A program made the position numbers and the translations under genes. This document shows, piece by piece, positions 32,920 to 40,846 of a DNA stretch of 64,000 bases. The notes below the pieces were generated by a model. That model did not search any database. It was not told where the DNA came from and was given only the letters and a program-made list of their open reading frames with translations. Where the stretch lies: NCBI GenBank assembly GCA_963822115.1, contig CAWGGM010000010.1, positions 1-64,000 of the forward strand, written 5' to 3'. How positions within the stretch are numbered: position 1 is the stretch's first letter; each line of letters starts with the position of its first letter. Origin of the DNA: CAWDXG01 sp963822115 (GTDB taxonomy: Bacteria; Myxococcota_A; Polyangia; Polyangiales; Polyangiaceae).

Positions 32920-33056
32920 CCCGTCACCGCGACCGAGCCCGTCACCGCGACCGAGCCGCGACCGAGCCCGTCACCGCGACCGAGCCCGTCACCGCGACCG
33001 AGCCCGTCACCGCGACCCAGCCCGTCACCGCGACCGAGCCCGTGACCCAGCCCGGC
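32920..33056. repeat. 18-bp tandem repeat (CCCGTCACCGCGACCGAG unit)
   Basis: About seven copies of AGCCCGTCACCGCGACCG with minor variants, ending shortly before the gatC promoter region. Non-coding. Confidence 0.85.
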
Positions 33057-33147
33057 CTGCGAGCCTGAGTCATGCAGCCAGAAGGCCGAAACCACCCCGC
33101 TGAGCTGGCAGCGACTGGAGCCGTGTTCTAGGCTGCGCGGCCCGGCG

Positions 33148-33441
33148 ATGGCGATCACCCGACAGGACGTGCTGCACGTGGCGGAGCTGGCGCGGCTCGA
33201 GCTCCGCGAGGACGAGGTGGAGCGGATGATGCGGGATCTGGGCAGCATCCTGGAGTACGTGGCGCAGCTGGAGGAGCTGGACACGAGCGAGGTGCCGGCC
33301 ACGGCGCAGGTGGCTGTGGAGGCGGCGCCGCTGCGTGCCGACGAGCGGGCGCCGGGGCTCGCGACAGACCAGGCGCTGGCGGAGGCGCCGCGCACCGGCG
33401 ACAGCAGCTTTGCGGTGCCGGCCTTCGTGGACGAGTCATGA
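33148..33441 (+). CDS. gatC: Asp-tRNA(Asn)/Glu-tRNA(Gln) amidotransferase subunit C
   Basis: 97 residues. Small subunit that holds GatA and GatB together. Family pattern: ITRQDVLHVAELARLELRED, a central MMRDLGSILEYVAQLEELDT and the C-terminal SSFAVPAFVDES. First gene of gatC-gatA-GNAT; the stop overlaps the gatA ATG by 4 bases. Confidence 0.95.
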   Translation: MAITRQDVLHVAELARLELREDEVERMMRDLGSILEYVAQLEELDTSEVPATAQVAVEAAPLRADERAPGLATDQALAEAPRTGDSSFAVPAFVDES

Positions 33442-34958
33442 GCGGCGGCGCGCGGCGCGGCAGCGCGGCCATGAGCGCGCTGATTGAGCTCGGCATCGGC
33501 GAGCTGGCGTCGGCCGTCGCGCGGGGCGAGGTCGGTGCCGAGGAGCTGGCCCTGGCCAGCCTCGACGCGATCGAGGCGGACCAGACACTGGGCGCGTTCC
33601 TGCACGTGGCGCGCGACGCGGTGCTGGAGGCGGCGCGCGACGTGGATTCCCGCCGGGCGCGCGGCGAGACGCTGGGACCGCTGGCGGGCGTGCCGATCGC
33701 CGTGAAGGACGCCCTGTGCACGCGCGACGCGCCCACCACGTCCGGCTCCCGCATGCTGACGCACGGAGAAGGACGCGGCTGGCAGCCACCCTACGACGCG
33801 ACGGTGGTCGAGCGGCTGCGCGCGGCCGATGCGCTGTTGGTCGGCAAGACGAACATGGACGAGTTCGCGATGGGCTCGTCCAACGAGAACAGCGCCTTCG
33901 GCCCGGCGCACAATCCCTGGGACCCCGAGCGCATCCCGGGCGGCTCGAGCGGCGGCAGCGCGGTCGCGGTGGCGGCGGGCATGACGCCGGGCGCCCTGGG
34001 CAGCGACACGGGCGGCTCGATCCGCCAGCCGGCGGCGCTGTGCGGCGTGGTGGGGGTGAAGCCGGGCTACGGCCGGGTGTCGCGCTACGGGCTGATCGCC
34101 TTCGCGTCGAGCCTGGACCAGGTCGGCCCGATCGCCCGCGACGTGAAGAGCGCGGCGCGGCTGCTGGGCGTGATAGCCGGCGCCGATGCGCACGACTCGA
34201 CCTGCGCCACGCGCGCGGTCGACGACTACGAAGCGGCCTGCGGGCGCGACGTGAAGGGGCTCAGGATCGGCGTGCCGGAGGAGTACTTCGGCGAAGGGCT
34301 GGATGCGGACGTGGAACAGAGCGTGCGCGACGCCATCGCCGGGCTGGAGCGCGAGGGCGCCGAGGTGCGACCGGTGCAGCTGCCGCACACGCGATACGGC
34401 GTGGCGACCTACTACATCCTCGCGACGGCCGAGGCGTCGAGCAACCTGGCGCGCTTCGACGGGGTGCGCTTCGGGCTGCGCGTGGAGCCGCCGGGTGCGG
34501 GGCTCGCCGGCATGTACGGCGCGACGCGCGACGCGGGTTTCGGTGAGGAGGTCAAGCGCCGCATCCTGCTCGGCACCTATGTGCTGTCCGCGGGCTACTA
34601 CGACGCCTACTACAAGAAGGCGCAGCGCGTGCGCACGCTGATCAAGCAGGACTTCGACCGCGCATTCGAGAAAGTGGACGTGCTGGCCGCACCGACCAGT
34701 CCGGTGCCGGCGTTCAAGCTGGGCGAGCGCGTGGAGGATCCGCTCGCGATGTACCTGGCGGACGTCTACACGCTGCCGGCGAGCCTGGCGGGCATCGCGG
34801 GGCTGAGCGTGCCGTGCCGGCCGGTGGCGGCGAAGGGCGATCGCGGGGAGCTGCCGACCGGCCTGCAGCTGCTCGCCCCGGCGTTTGCCGAGCAGCGCTT
34901 GTTCACGCTCGCATCGGCGCACGAGGCGTTGTGTCCTCCGCGGAGGCCCAGGCGATGA
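33438..34958 (+). CDS. gatA: Asp-tRNA(Asn)/Glu-tRNA(Gln) amidotransferase subunit A
   Basis: 506 residues. Amidase-signature enzyme releasing ammonia from glutamine for tRNA-dependent amidation. The Ser-cisSer-Lys triad is visible: Lys in GVPIAVKDALC, and serines in GGSSGGSAVAVAAG and GSDTGGSIRQPA. Further family segments are CGVVGVKPGYGRVSRYGLIAFASS, LDQVGPIARDV and YYDAYYKKAQRVR. The ATG at 33438 overlaps gatC; a second ATG at 33471 (MSALIELGIG) is equally plausible as the start. gatB is not in the window. Confidence 0.96.
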   Translation: MSGGARRGSAAMSALIELGIGELASAVARGEVGAEELALASLDAIEADQTLGAFLHVARDAVLEAARDVDSRRARGETLGPLAGVPIAVKDALCTRDAPTTSGSRMLTHGEGRGWQPPYDATVVERLRAADALLVGKTNMDEFAMGSSNENSAFGPAHNPWDPERIPGGSSGGSAVAVAAGMTPGALGSDTGGSIRQPAALCGVVGVKPGYGRVSRYGLIAFASSLDQVGPIARDVKSAARLLGVIAGADAHDSTCATRAVDDYEAACGRDVKGLRIGVPEEYFGEGLDADVEQSVRDAIAGLEREGAEVRPVQLPHTRYGVATYYILATAEASSNLARFDGVRFGLRVEPPGAGLAGMYGATRDAGFGEEVKRRILLGTYVLSAGYYDAYYKKAQRVRTLIKQDFDRAFEKVDVLAAPTSPVPAFKLGERVEDPLAMYLADVYTLPASLAGIAGLSVPCRPVAAKGDRGELPTGLQLLAPAFAEQRLFTLASAHEALCPPRRPRR

Positions 34959-35554
34959 CTGGTCTCGAGGTCGAAGCGGCGGCGGCGCGCCACGCGGAAG
35001 GGCTCGCTGCGCTGTTCGAGCACAACGACTCGCCCTGTTTCTGCCGCTGGTGGCACTTCGAAGGCGACAAGAACGGCTGGGAAGATCGCTGCGCCAACGC
35101 GCCCCACGAGAGCCGGCGCGAGCTGACCGACCGGTTGGCGCAGGGCTCGGACGAGGCGCGCGGGCTGGTCGCGCTCGGCGACGGACGGGTCGTGGGCTGG
35201 ATGAAGCTCGCGCCGGCCGGCTCGATGCAGAAGCTGTACGCGCAGCGGCTGTACCGTGGGCTGCCCTGCTTCGAAGGTGACCGCAGCGGCGTGTACACGA
35301 TCGGCTGCTTTCTGGTGGACGAGAGCTGGCGCCGGCGCGGCGTCGCGCGGGCACTCGTAGACGCTGCTATCGCGCTGGCGCCGGGCTGGGGCGCGCGCGC
35401 CATCGAGGCTTTCCCGCGCCGCGGCGATGCGCTGTCGCCCCAGGAGATGTGGACCGGGCCTGTCGCGACATTGACGGACGCCGGTTTCCGCGAAGTTTTC
35501 GAGTTCAAACCCTACCCCGTCCTCAGGCTCGATCTCGCTGCCCGATCCGGATAG
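34955..35554 (+). CDS. GNAT-family N-acetyltransferase
   Basis: 199 residues. Acetyl-CoA-binding motif A is YTIGCFLVDESWRRRGVARALVDAAI (R/QxxGxG/A as RRRGVA). Preceded by FCRWWHFEGDKNGWEDR, and the middle has DGRVVGWMKLAP. The N-terminal part (PCFCRWWHF) fits a subgroup of uncharacterised GNATs. ATG at 34955 overlaps the gatA stop by 4 bases. Substrate unknown; coupling to gatCA does not obviously explain it. Confidence 0.85.
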   Translation: MTGLEVEAAAARHAEGLAALFEHNDSPCFCRWWHFEGDKNGWEDRCANAPHESRRELTDRLAQGSDEARGLVALGDGRVVGWMKLAPAGSMQKLYAQRLYRGLPCFEGDRSGVYTIGCFLVDESWRRRGVARALVDAAIALAPGWGARAIEAFPRRGDALSPQEMWTGPVATLTDAGFREVFEFKPYPVLRLDLAARSG

Positions 35555-35595
35555 GCTCGCTAGAGCGTCGGGGGAGGTTCCGGCGCCCCACGACG

Positions 35596-37374
35596 ATGCC
35601 CGGAATACTGCGCCTGCGAAGGCTGGAGTCTCTTCTGATCCTGGCGACGCGCCTCGCGGGCGAGTCCGGCGGTGGAGTGCTCGGCGACTCGCTGGACATG
35701 CTGCTCGACACCACCAACGCCAAGGCCGGCGCCGCCTTCGCAATGATCGGCGGCGAAGCGCTCGATCAGGTCGCCGAGCGCGGACTCGGAGCGACAGTGG
35801 GCGACCGCTCGCAGCTCCGCTCGCTCCTGCGCACGGTCGCCGAGAAGGCCGTCAAGCGCCGCCGGCCGCTCTGGATCGACGACGTAGGCAGCGCGAAGCA
35901 CAAGCTCGAGGACGCGCCCGGGCTTTCGGAGATCGGTCTGTCGGCGATCCTGGCCGTGCCCATCGAGCACCAGCGCAGTCCGCTGGGCGCGCTGCTGCTC
36001 ATGTTCATGGAGAGCGGCGAGCTGGACGACGAAGCGGCTGCCTTCGCCGAGACGGTGGCGCACATGCTCGCGCTCGCCCTCGATCGCGAGCACCGCCTCG
36101 AACGCGAAGACGCCGAACGCGAGGAGAACGACGAGGCCCGGCGCATGGCGGGTCTGGGACTTCTGACCGCGAGCGTCGCGCACGAGCTCAGAGGGCCGGT
36201 GGGCGCGCTGGTGCTGCAGCTCGACGAGCAGCGGCGGCTGCTCGAGCAGATCACGGTGCTGGGCGGCTCGAGCGACACCGCCCTGGGCGGAACGGTCGCC
36301 GAGCTGGGCGAGCTGACGCGCGACATCGACGCCGCCGTGGCCCGCATACGTCGCACCACCGAGCAGCTGTCCACGCTCAGCCACCACGACAACGAGCCGG
36401 AAGAGCTCGACCTGGCCACCGTGGTGCGGGAGTCGCTCTCGGTCGCCAGACCCCATCTCGAGCACCGCGGCATCACGCTGATCGAGCAGCTCGATCCGGA
36501 CTGCTTCACGACCGGTCACCCCGACAACCTGGGGCAGGTCGTGCTCAACCTCGTGTTCAACGCGGCCGACGCGTGCGAACAATCCGCGGGCAGGCACCAC
36601 CAGATCTCCGTACGCGCGCAACCGGAAGGCGAGCACGTGATGCTGCTGGTGGAGGACACGGGGCCCGGCGTGCCTGACAATGCCGTCAGGATGATCTTCG
36701 AGCCGTTCTACAGCACCAAGCAGCGCGGCAAGGGAACGGGCCTCGGACTGAAGATCTGCAGCGACGTGGTGTCGGCACACGGCGGGCACATCGAGGTGCA
36801 GAACCGGGCCGAGGGTGGCGCCGCCTTCCGCGTCGTGCTTCCGCGCACCGACGACAGCAGCGGAGTATTCCCGGTCGGGCAGGCCGGGCCGGCGCCCCAG
36901 CGCGAGCCTCTGCCCGTGGCGCCGCGACGCATACTGGTGGTCGATGACGATCCGGTGTTTGCCCGATCCATCCGCCGCGCGCTCCGGCCCCACGACGTGC
37001 GCACGGCGGCGTCGGCGTCCGAAGCGGAGATCGCGCTGCTCGACAAGTCGTGGACGCCCGACGTGGTGCTCTGCGACGTGTTCCTTCCCGGCGCCAACGG
37101 CAACGCGCTGCACGCGCGCATCGCCTCCTCGCAACCCGAGCTGGCGGAGCGCTTCGTGTTCGTGACCGGCGGCGCGCTGGGCAAGACCGAAGCGGACTAC
37201 ATCCGACGCTCGGGCTGCCGCACGCTGCTCAAGCCCGTCAGCCTGTCCGACCTGCGCGAGAGCATCGAGGTCGACAGCGTGGATTCCACTCCGCCGCACT
37301 CGGTCAGGACGCTGAACCCGCCCTCCGGAACGGGGCTGCCGGCCGTCAAACCGCCGAAGAAGCCGCGCGCGTAG
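35596..37374 (+). CDS. Hybrid sensor: GAF domain, histidine kinase, receiver
   Basis: 592 residues. N-terminal GAF-like domain (about 20-175, ending SAILAVPIEHQRSPLGALLL). A DHp helix carries the phosphoacceptor His in VAHELRGPVGAL (about 195). HATPase motifs are N box NLVFNAADAC (about 317), VEDTGPGVP (about 352) and GKGTGLGLKI (about 378). A receiver domain (about 440-560) carries the phosphorylatable Asp in VVLCDVFLPG, with Thr in FVFVTGG and Lys in LLKPVSL. No membrane segment, so a soluble hybrid kinase. Signal not known. Start ATG at 35596. Confidence 0.92.
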   Translation: MPGILRLRRLESLLILATRLAGESGGGVLGDSLDMLLDTTNAKAGAAFAMIGGEALDQVAERGLGATVGDRSQLRSLLRTVAEKAVKRRRPLWIDDVGSAKHKLEDAPGLSEIGLSAILAVPIEHQRSPLGALLLMFMESGELDDEAAAFAETVAHMLALALDREHRLEREDAEREENDEARRMAGLGLLTASVAHELRGPVGALVLQLDEQRRLLEQITVLGGSSDTALGGTVAELGELTRDIDAAVARIRRTTEQLSTLSHHDNEPEELDLATVVRESLSVARPHLEHRGITLIEQLDPDCFTTGHPDNLGQVVLNLVFNAADACEQSAGRHHQISVRAQPEGEHVMLLVEDTGPGVPDNAVRMIFEPFYSTKQRGKGTGLGLKICSDVVSAHGGHIEVQNRAEGGAAFRVVLPRTDDSSGVFPVGQAGPAPQREPLPVAPRRILVVDDDPVFARSIRRALRPHDVRTAASASEAEIALLDKSWTPDVVLCDVFLPGANGNALHARIASSQPELAERFVFVTGGALGKTEADYIRRSGCRTLLKPVSLSDLRESIEVDSVDSTPPHSVRTLNPPSGTGLPAVKPPKKPRA

Positions 37375-37401
37375 CGCGACGCCGATCGGGAGGGCCGCAA
37401 G

Positions 37402-39465
37402 CTAGAGCGCCGAGCGCACGCGCCAGCCCGGCATCGCCAGAAGCCCCGTGGCCAGCCCGATGAACACGGCGCGCAGCGTCTGTTCGGGCGTCGCGACGCC
37501 GTCCGCGACGAGCCGGGCAATCAAATCTTCCAGCGAAGGCGAACCACCGGCGCTCTCCAGCGCGCGACGCTCGGCGATCGGCAGCGCCATGCCCGCCGCG
37601 GTGATACGCGCTCCGCGCACGCGCGCGATGGGCTCGGCGCGCAGCGGCGCGAGCAAACGGACCAGCTCGCGCTCGCCGTAGCCGCCGCGTACAGCGCGCG
37701 TCAGAAGCTCCGCCGACGAGAGCTGGGAACGGATGCGGTCCTCGCCGGCGCGCTCGCCGCGGACGAACCACAGCTCGCCCTCCGTCCAGCGCAGCAGATC
37801 GGACAGGCGGGTCTCGACCTGCTCGATCAGCGCTCTGAGCAGCGACATCGGCCTGATCATGCCGAGCTCGACCAGCGTCTCGCCCAGGTGGCCCTCTCCC
37901 CGCCGGCTGCAGTACAGAAGCGCGCGCTCGATGTCCTTTGGCGTGACCAGACCGGCGTGGACCAGCCGCGCTCCGAGCAGCTCGCCGCGGTCGGTGGAAC
38001 TGATGAAACGGATAGCGCCTTCGTCGAAGTAGATGCGCTTCTGGCGGCGCCCGCTCTGCGCGACCAGCACGCCCGTGTCACGGCGCAGCAGCAGATCGTA
38101 CAGAAGCGCAGGCAGCTGCGCGCGATCCAGCTGCGTGTGCCAGCGGGCGCTCGAATCATCGGGCAGCGTGAAGCGATAGGCGGGGCGCGAGACGAGCAGG
38201 GACAGCGCCTTGATCTGGCGCGCGGGGCGGAATCCGTCGCCCTCCTCGCTGACCAGCGTGTCCGGAGCGAGCCGGCCCGTGGCCACGAGCTCGAGCAGTT
38301 GGGCCAGACCGAGCGGGCCGAGCAACGCGCCGGCACCCATGCGCACGTGGTAGTGCGGCGCCCGCTCCGTGGAAACCTTGCCTGCACGCGGCGGGGCCTC
38401 TGTGGGGTGCGCGGCGGCGTGCCGTTCGCTGGCATCCAGCGCGGCGCGGGCGATCAGCTTCAGGCGTGCGCGGTCCGGCGCCGTACCGCCGGTCAGCGTG
38501 CTGGCTTCGTGCGTGCCGCTCTGCGACGACAGCACACCGAGGCTCGACAGCCAGGGCACCAGATCCGCATCGGTCAGCGCGACGCCCTGGCGGCGTGCCA
38601 CCGCGCGCAGGGCGTCGGCGAAGTCGCGCGCCGACTGGAACCGCGCGCTCCGGTCGCGGGAAAGCGCAGTGCGCAGCGTGGCGATCAGATCCGGCGGAAG
38701 ATCGGTACCGTGGCGCTCGAGCACCCGCAGGTCGGCCTCGTGGATCCTGGTGAGGATGTCCAGCTCGTTGCGCCCGGGGAAGAGCGGACGCGCCAGCAGC
38801 ATCTCGGCCAGCACGATGCCAACTGCGAACAGGTCGCTGCGCGGATCCACTTCCGCACCGATCACCTGCTCGGGCGACATGTAGCCCATCTTGCCCTTGA
38901 GCTCGCCCGGATAGGTGCGCCGATCCACGAACGCGCTGCGCACGATGCCGAAGTCGGTGAGCTTCACCTCGCCGGCGCGACCGATCAGGATGTTCCCGGG
39001 AGAGACGTCACGATGAACGATGCCGAACGAGCGACCTTCCTCGTCGCGCGCCTCGTGTGCGAAGACCAGTGCGCGCAGCACCTCGTGGGCGACGAACAGT
39101 GCCGCTCCCAGGGGGAAACGTTCGCCGCGCGATGCGACGGTGCGGAGCAGCTTCGCACCGGAGATGCCGTCCACGTATTCCATCGCCATGAACAGCTCGC
39201 CGTCGTGCTCTCCGAAATCGACGACCTGCACGATGTTCGGATGCGACAGCGCAGCACAGATGCGCGCCTCGTCGCAGAACATCGCGACGAAGCGAGGATC
39301 GCGTGACAGCTGCGGAAGGATGCGTTTGATGGCGAAGCGCTTGGAGAATCCGTGCGGTCCCGCACGTCGCGCAACCCAGACCTCGGCCATGCCTCCCGCA
39401 CCGAGCCGTTCGCCCAGCTCGTAGGGACCGAGTCGATTTTCCGAGACGACGTAGAGACCGCCCAT
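37402..39465 (-). CDS. Ser/Thr protein kinase with GYF-like and DUF4388-like C-terminus
   Basis: 687 residues. Kinase domain about 12-285: GAGGMAEVWVA, Lys in FAIKRIL, HRDVSPGNILI, KLTDFGIVR, KMGYMSPEQV. Residues about 370-420 (ALLGPLGLAQLLELVATGRL followed by APDTLVSEEGDGFRPA) resemble a bacterial GYF_2 domain. The following about 200 residues (DLLLRRDTGVLVAQSGRRQK, IYFDEGAIRFISS, VLVELGMI-type helices) look like DUF4388 (PATAN), common in myxobacterial signalling proteins. No transmembrane helix is evident. Divergent from the SDR gene at 39749. Confidence 0.92.
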   Translation of the reverse strand: MGGLYVVSENRLGPYELGERLGAGGMAEVWVARRAGPHGFSKRFAIKRILPQLSRDPRFVAMFCDEARICAALSHPNIVQVVDFGEHDGELFMAMEYVDGISGAKLLRTVASRGERFPLGAALFVAHEVLRALVFAHEARDEEGRSFGIVHRDVSPGNILIGRAGEVKLTDFGIVRSAFVDRRTYPGELKGKMGYMSPEQVIGAEVDPRSDLFAVGIVLAEMLLARPLFPGRNELDILTRIHEADLRVLERHGTDLPPDLIATLRTALSRDRSARFQSARDFADALRAVARRQGVALTDADLVPWLSSLGVLSSQSGTHEASTLTGGTAPDRARLKLIARAALDASERHAAAHPTEAPPRAGKVSTERAPHYHVRMGAGALLGPLGLAQLLELVATGRLAPDTLVSEEGDGFRPARQIKALSLLVSRPAYRFTLPDDSSARWHTQLDRAQLPALLYDLLLRRDTGVLVAQSGRRQKRIYFDEGAIRFISSTDRGELLGARLVHAGLVTPKDIERALLYCSRRGEGHLGETLVELGMIRPMSLLRALIEQVETRLSDLLRWTEGELWFVRGERAGEDRIRSQLSSAELLTRAVRGGYGERELVRLLAPLRAEPIARVRGARITAAGMALPIAERRALESAGGSPSLEDLIARLVADGVATPEQTLRAVFIGLATGLLAMPGWRVRSAL

Positions 39466-39748
39466 CTGCCACTAGAGTAGCGCAAATGCACAGCACGTGA
39501 CAGAGACACCCCAAGTATCCAGTGGGGACAGAGCGCCGCGATTATGAGAGCGACGGCATCGCACCGTGACCTACATCGGCACGGCCCGTTCGGGGTCGGG
39601 GACCCGAACGCCCACAGCGCGTTCGGTGATCTACCCAGCGGGCGCGATCGCGGTGACCCGGGATTTTCGCGGCAACAGCGCCCCCGGGCGACGACGATGA
39701 CAATCACCTTTCAATTTGGCGCGGGCTGTCATTACTTTCTCGGCGATC
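39466..39748. promoter_or_regulatory. Divergent promoter region with a GTTCGGG hairpin
   Basis: Between a minus-strand kinase and the plus-strand SDR gene. An inverted repeat GTTCGGG ... CCCGAAC (39588-39609) with an 8 base loop could be an operator. AT-rich sequence at about 39700-39735 (GACAATCACCTTTCAATTTGG) probably holds the downstream promoter. No gene seen. Confidence 0.35.
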
Positions 39749-40846
39749 ATGTCCAGCCGGCGAAAGGATAGATCCAGCAAACCGGCTCGAGGGTCCGCCG
39801 AGCAGCCGCGCGCGCCGATCACGCGGCAGAACGCGGGTAGCCCCGTCAGCCGCTCGCGCGACGCGCGGGTGATCGCCGTGACCGGCGCCAGCTCCTTCCT
39901 CGGGCAGAACCTGGTCGGCCTGCTCGAGGAGGATCCGCGCGTGCGCCGCATCGTCAGTCTGGACGTGAAGGCTCCGCCGACCGCCGGGGCGAAGACACGG
40001 CTGTACGACCTGGATTTGACCCAGCCCGCCACGGAAGAGCGGCTGGCGGAGATCTTCGCGGCAGAAGGCGTCGACACGCTGACGCACCTGGCCTTCCTCG
40101 CCTCCCCTACGCACGCCACGGGCTGGGCCCACGAGGTCGAGAGTGTCGGCACGATGCACGTGCTCAACGGCTGCCGGCGCGCGCGTGTCCACAAGCTGGT
40201 GATGTGGAGCCAGACGGTGCTCTACGGGGCGCACCCGACCAACCCCAACTTCCTCACCGAGAAGCACCCGCTGCGCGCACGGCGCGAGGAGCCCTTCTTT
40301 GCCGACAAGATCGAGGCGGAGAGCGACGCTTTGCGCTTCGGAAGGCCCGGCAAGGGGCGCGTGGTCACCATTCTCCGGACGGCTCCGATACTGGGGCCGA
40401 CTGTAGACAACTATCTCACCCGCTATCTCGGCCGGCGCATCGTGCCGACGGTCCTGGGTTTCGATCCGCTGTGGCAGTTCGTGCACGAGGCGGACGCCGT
40501 AGCTGCGTTCAAGCTGGCCATCGACCGCGACACGCCCGGGGTCTTCAACATCGTCGGCGACGGGGTGCTGCCGCTCAGCACGACGATCAAGCTGGCAGGC
40601 CGCATGGGCATCCCGCTGCCGCGCACGCTGTATCACTCCATCGCGAGCGCGTTGTGGCTGGCGCAGGTGGCCGAAGCGCCCCCGTCGTTCCTCGACTATT
40701 TCCAGTACCTGTGCGTTGCGGATGGCGAACATGCGCGCAAGGTGATGGGGTTTTCACCCGTCTACACAACGCGGGAAGCGCTCATCGACTACGCCAGCGC
40801 GCAGCACCTGCGTGACGCCAAGCTGCTCTCGGAGACGCCAGCGTGA
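39749..40846 (+). CDS. NAD(P)-dependent epimerase/dehydratase-like SDR
   Basis: 365 residues from MSSRRKDR. Basic, disordered N-terminus of about 40 residues, then an extended-SDR Rossmann fold: AVTGASSFLGQNLVGLL, LDLTQPATEE, THLAFLASPTH, an active-site-like WSQTVLYGAHP with Tyr, PFFADKIEAESD with Lys at the expected spacing, ILRTAPILGPTVDN and GVFNIVGDG. Substrate unidentified; the first gene of an operon with an acyltransferase and truB. Overlaps the next gene by 4 bases. The longer in-frame upstream start at 39716 is less likely. Confidence 0.85.
   Translation: MSSRRKDRSSKPARGSAEQPRAPITRQNAGSPVSRSRDARVIAVTGASSFLGQNLVGLLEEDPRVRRIVSLDVKAPPTAGAKTRLYDLDLTQPATEERLAEIFAAEGVDTLTHLAFLASPTHATGWAHEVESVGTMHVLNGCRRARVHKLVMWSQTVLYGAHPTNPNFLTEKHPLRARREEPFFADKIEAESDALRFGRPGKGRVVTILRTAPILGPTVDNYLTRYLGRRIVPTVLGFDPLWQFVHEADAVAAFKLAIDRDTPGVFNIVGDGVLPLSTTIKLAGRMGIPLPRTLYHSIASALWLAQVAEAPPSFLDYFQYLCVADGEHARKVMGFSPVYTTREALIDYASAQHLRDAKLLSETPA

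Noticed and set aside
31514..33103. 529-codon open frame across the 51-bp tandem and downstream repeats
   Set aside because: The length is explained by the 51-bp period (a multiple of 3) and by lack of stop codons in GC-rich DNA; no domain, no ribosome-binding site, and it crosses at least four repeat types.
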